Below, piece after piece: positions 5,708-7,398 of a DNA stretch of 7,398 bases. The DNA is from Syntrophaceae bacterium. GTDB lineage: Bacteria > Desulfobacterota > Syntrophia > Syntrophales > UBA2210. A model generated the notes under the pieces. The model did not search any database. It was given only the letters and a program-made list of their open reading frames with translations, and was not told the DNA's origin. How positions within the stretch are numbered: the stretch's first letter is position 1; the number at the start of each line of letters is the position of its first letter. A program made the position numbers and the translations under genes. The stretch spans positions 1 through 7,398 of the forward strand of contig JAUXBI010000083.1 in assembly GCA_030619435.1 (NCBI GenBank), read 5' to 3'.

Positions 5708-7398
5708 ATGGATACAGCGGTTGAATCAAGTGACGAACTTAAAATGCTGCGAGACAGTGTTTCTGTGAAGCTCGCTAGAAATGTCAGGCAAGGGTATGAG
5801 AAAGATGAGAGCACACGGGGGATGTACCGAGGAGGAGTAAAGCTGAATGTGGAAAGGAACCGTTTTTTGACCGAATCATACAAGGCCACGGAAGGCGAAC
5901 CGATGATCCTGCGGCGTGCAAAGGCGATTTCGCATATCCTGAGGAATATGAGTATCTTTATTGTCACGCACTCCCGTATTGTTGGCCATTCCGGATCAAC
6001 ACCAGATGATCTTTATTATCCGATCGAAGTAAACTGGAAATCTCCCTGGCGGGCCGTGAACTCTGATGACGCCAGAAACATTTTGGATGATGAAGGGCGT
6101 GCTGAAATGGAGAAGATCGTTGAATACTGGAAGGGTAAAACCCTAAGCGATCTGAGGAAAAAGACCTTTAAGGGAGACCTGGAAAAATACTTCAAGTATG
6201 AAGGAACATTCCTTTGGTCCCACTGGGACGAACTGGGGGTTCCTAACTATAAAAAACTGCTTACAAAAGGGATCAACGGAATAAAGAAAGAAGCCGAAGA
6301 AAAACTAAAGAATGTGATAAAAACAGTTCCTGTCGACTATCTTGAGCAGTGTGAATTTTTAGAAGCTGTTATCATCACCCTGGATGCAGCAGTCGATTTT
6401 GCCAAAAGATATGCCAAAAGAGCAAGAGAAGACGCTGTAAAGGAAGATAATCCCAAAAGGAAGAAAGAGCTTGAGGAGATCGCGAAAGTTTGCACCCGTG
6501 TACCTGCCGAGCCTGCCTCGACATATTACGAGGCCCTGCAATCTTTCTGGTTTGTCAACCTGATTACCAGGCAGATCGAGTTTGTGAGCCTCGGGTGCGG
6601 TGCCAGGTTTGATATCCTGTTTAATCCATACTATCAGAAGGATCTTGGCGAGGGCAAAATTACAAGGGAAGAGGCACTTGAGTTGATGCAGCATCTTTTG
6701 TTGAAGTTTGAGGAGTCAGGGATGTGGTATTCACCAATGATCACCGGTATTTATGGTGGCGTTCAACAGCTTCAAGGAATCACCCTGGGCGGCCAGGATG
6801 CACTCGGTAATGATCTCACAAATGAAATGACTTTTATCGTGCTTGAGGCTACCCGAAGGCTTCACATCCTTCAGCCGACCATCGCTCTGAGGGTGCATAA
6901 AAATACCCCTAAGAAACTGCTTTCAGCAGCCACGGATGTCATAAGAACCGGCTGCGGTTACCCTTCCCTGTTTAATGATGAGGTACTGCTACCTCTTCTG
7001 CGAAAATGGAGGGTTGCTGAAGGGGATATTTATAATTACTCCGTCAGCGGATGTGTTTACCTTGATATTCCTGGTAAAAACCTGACTCGCAGGGCATCAG
7101 GATATTTTGTACTGCCCAAATGTCTCTGGTGGGCACTGCGGCGGGGCACTAATCCGGAAACAGGCGATCAGTACGGTGCGCCAACACCTGACCCTGAAAC
7201 TTTCACCGGCATCGAGGATGTTCTTGAAGCATATCTCGAACAGGTCAGATTCTTCTTCGGCAAGATGGTAAAGCTGGAGAACACCTCCAGAGGACTCTGG
7301 AGAAAATATGCGCCAAGGCCATTTTTGTCGGCAATTATGGACGGCAGTATTGAGCGGGGGCAGGATACACAGGAGTGGGCCGATACTACTTCCTCTAT
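5708..7398 (+). CDS. Second glycyl radical enzyme, paralogue of the first (3' end outside the window)
   Basis: The frame stays open from ATG 5708 to the window end, giving 563 codons; about 240 residues including the glycyl radical domain should lie beyond 7398. It is collinear with the first GRE over its whole visible length, with roughly half the residues identical by eye. Shared elements are TESYKATEGEP near residue 55-65, IVGH (91-94, IVGN in the first), the unusual pocket segment IEFVSLGCGARFD (290-302), and the catalytic Cys449 in SGCVYLD. As in the first GRE, Tyr replaces the Glu of GCVE enzymes, so the two belong to one subtype. Differences around the pocket (RQIEF versus HQIEF, WYSPMITGIYGG versus MYSPTTTQVYGG) suggest a different substrate or a partner role. 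No frameshift or stop is seen. Whether the radical Gly is intact cannot be checked here. Confidence 0.93.
   Translation, partial: MDTAVESSDELKMLRDSVSVKLARNVRQGYEKDESTRGMYRGGVKLNVERNRFLTESYKATEGEPMILRRAKAISHILRNMSIFIVTHSRIVGHSGSTPDDLYYPIEVNWKSPWRAVNSDDARNILDDEGRAEMEKIVEYWKGKTLSDLRKKTFKGDLEKYFKYEGTFLWSHWDELGVPNYKKLLTKGINGIKKEAEEKLKNVIKTVPVDYLEQCEFLEAVIITLDAAVDFAKRYAKRAREDAVKEDNPKRKKELEEIAKVCTRVPAEPASTYYEALQSFWFVNLITRQIEFVSLGCGARFDILFNPYYQKDLGEGKITREEALELMQHLLLKFEESGMWYSPMITGIYGGVQQLQGITLGGQDALGNDLTNEMTFIVLEATRRLHILQPTIALRVHKNTPKKLLSAATDVIRTGCGYPSLFNDEVLLPLLRKWRVAEGDIYNYSVSGCVYLDIPGKNLTRRASGYFVLPKCLWWALRRGTNPETGDQYGAPTPDPETFTGIEDVLEAYLEQVRFFFGKMVKLENTSRGLWRKYAPRPFLSAIMDGSIERGQDTQEWADTTSS

Noticed and set aside
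5509..5967. 152-aa open frame on the minus strand
   Set aside because: It runs antisense across the activase end, the spacer and the second GRE start, all supported on the plus strand.

Overview
The window looks like chromosomal DNA from a strictly anaerobic bacterium, most plausibly a Desulfobacterota-type (delta-proteobacterial) sulfate reducer or syntroph. The grounds are two oxygen-sensitive glycyl radical enzymes (GREs), their radical-SAM activase, and a TetR regulator of a style familiar from that group. The taxonomic call is inference; no rRNA or marker gene is present.

Layout. Positions 1-256 hold no recognisable gene, only a short open frame entering from the left edge. A small minus-strand gene (535-257, 92 aa, unknown function) has a convincing sigma70-type promoter and ribosome binding site. 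Positions 536-965 are non-coding. They carry that promoter, a pair of 10-bp direct repeats, a cluster of mutually competing inverted repeats (621-762) that may be a minus-strand RNA with its terminator, and a likely plus-strand promoter for the regulator. From 966 all genes lie on the plus strand with short gaps: a 398-aa regulator made of two fused TetR units; a complete 805-aa GRE (2211-4628); its activating enzyme (4652-5608); and a second GRE of the same subtype (from 5708), cut off by the right edge after 563 codons.

How it works together. The activase should use SAM and its 4Fe-4S clusters to abstract hydrogen from a C-terminal glycine of each GRE. The glycyl radical then passes to the active-site cysteine, which attacks the substrate. 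The TetR-TetR fusion, 48 bp upstream, is the obvious candidate regulator and may sense the substrate or product. One activase sits between two collinear, clearly paralogous GREs, suggesting it serves both.

Most interesting point. Both GREs have SGCVYLD at the active-site cysteine, where the dehydratase, decarboxylase and choline-lyase GREs have GCVE. The upstream pocket segment containing GHS in those enzymes is also replaced. The pair therefore belongs to a GRE group whose reaction I cannot assign, and it may be an undescribed two-GRE system. The substrate cannot be read from the sequence.
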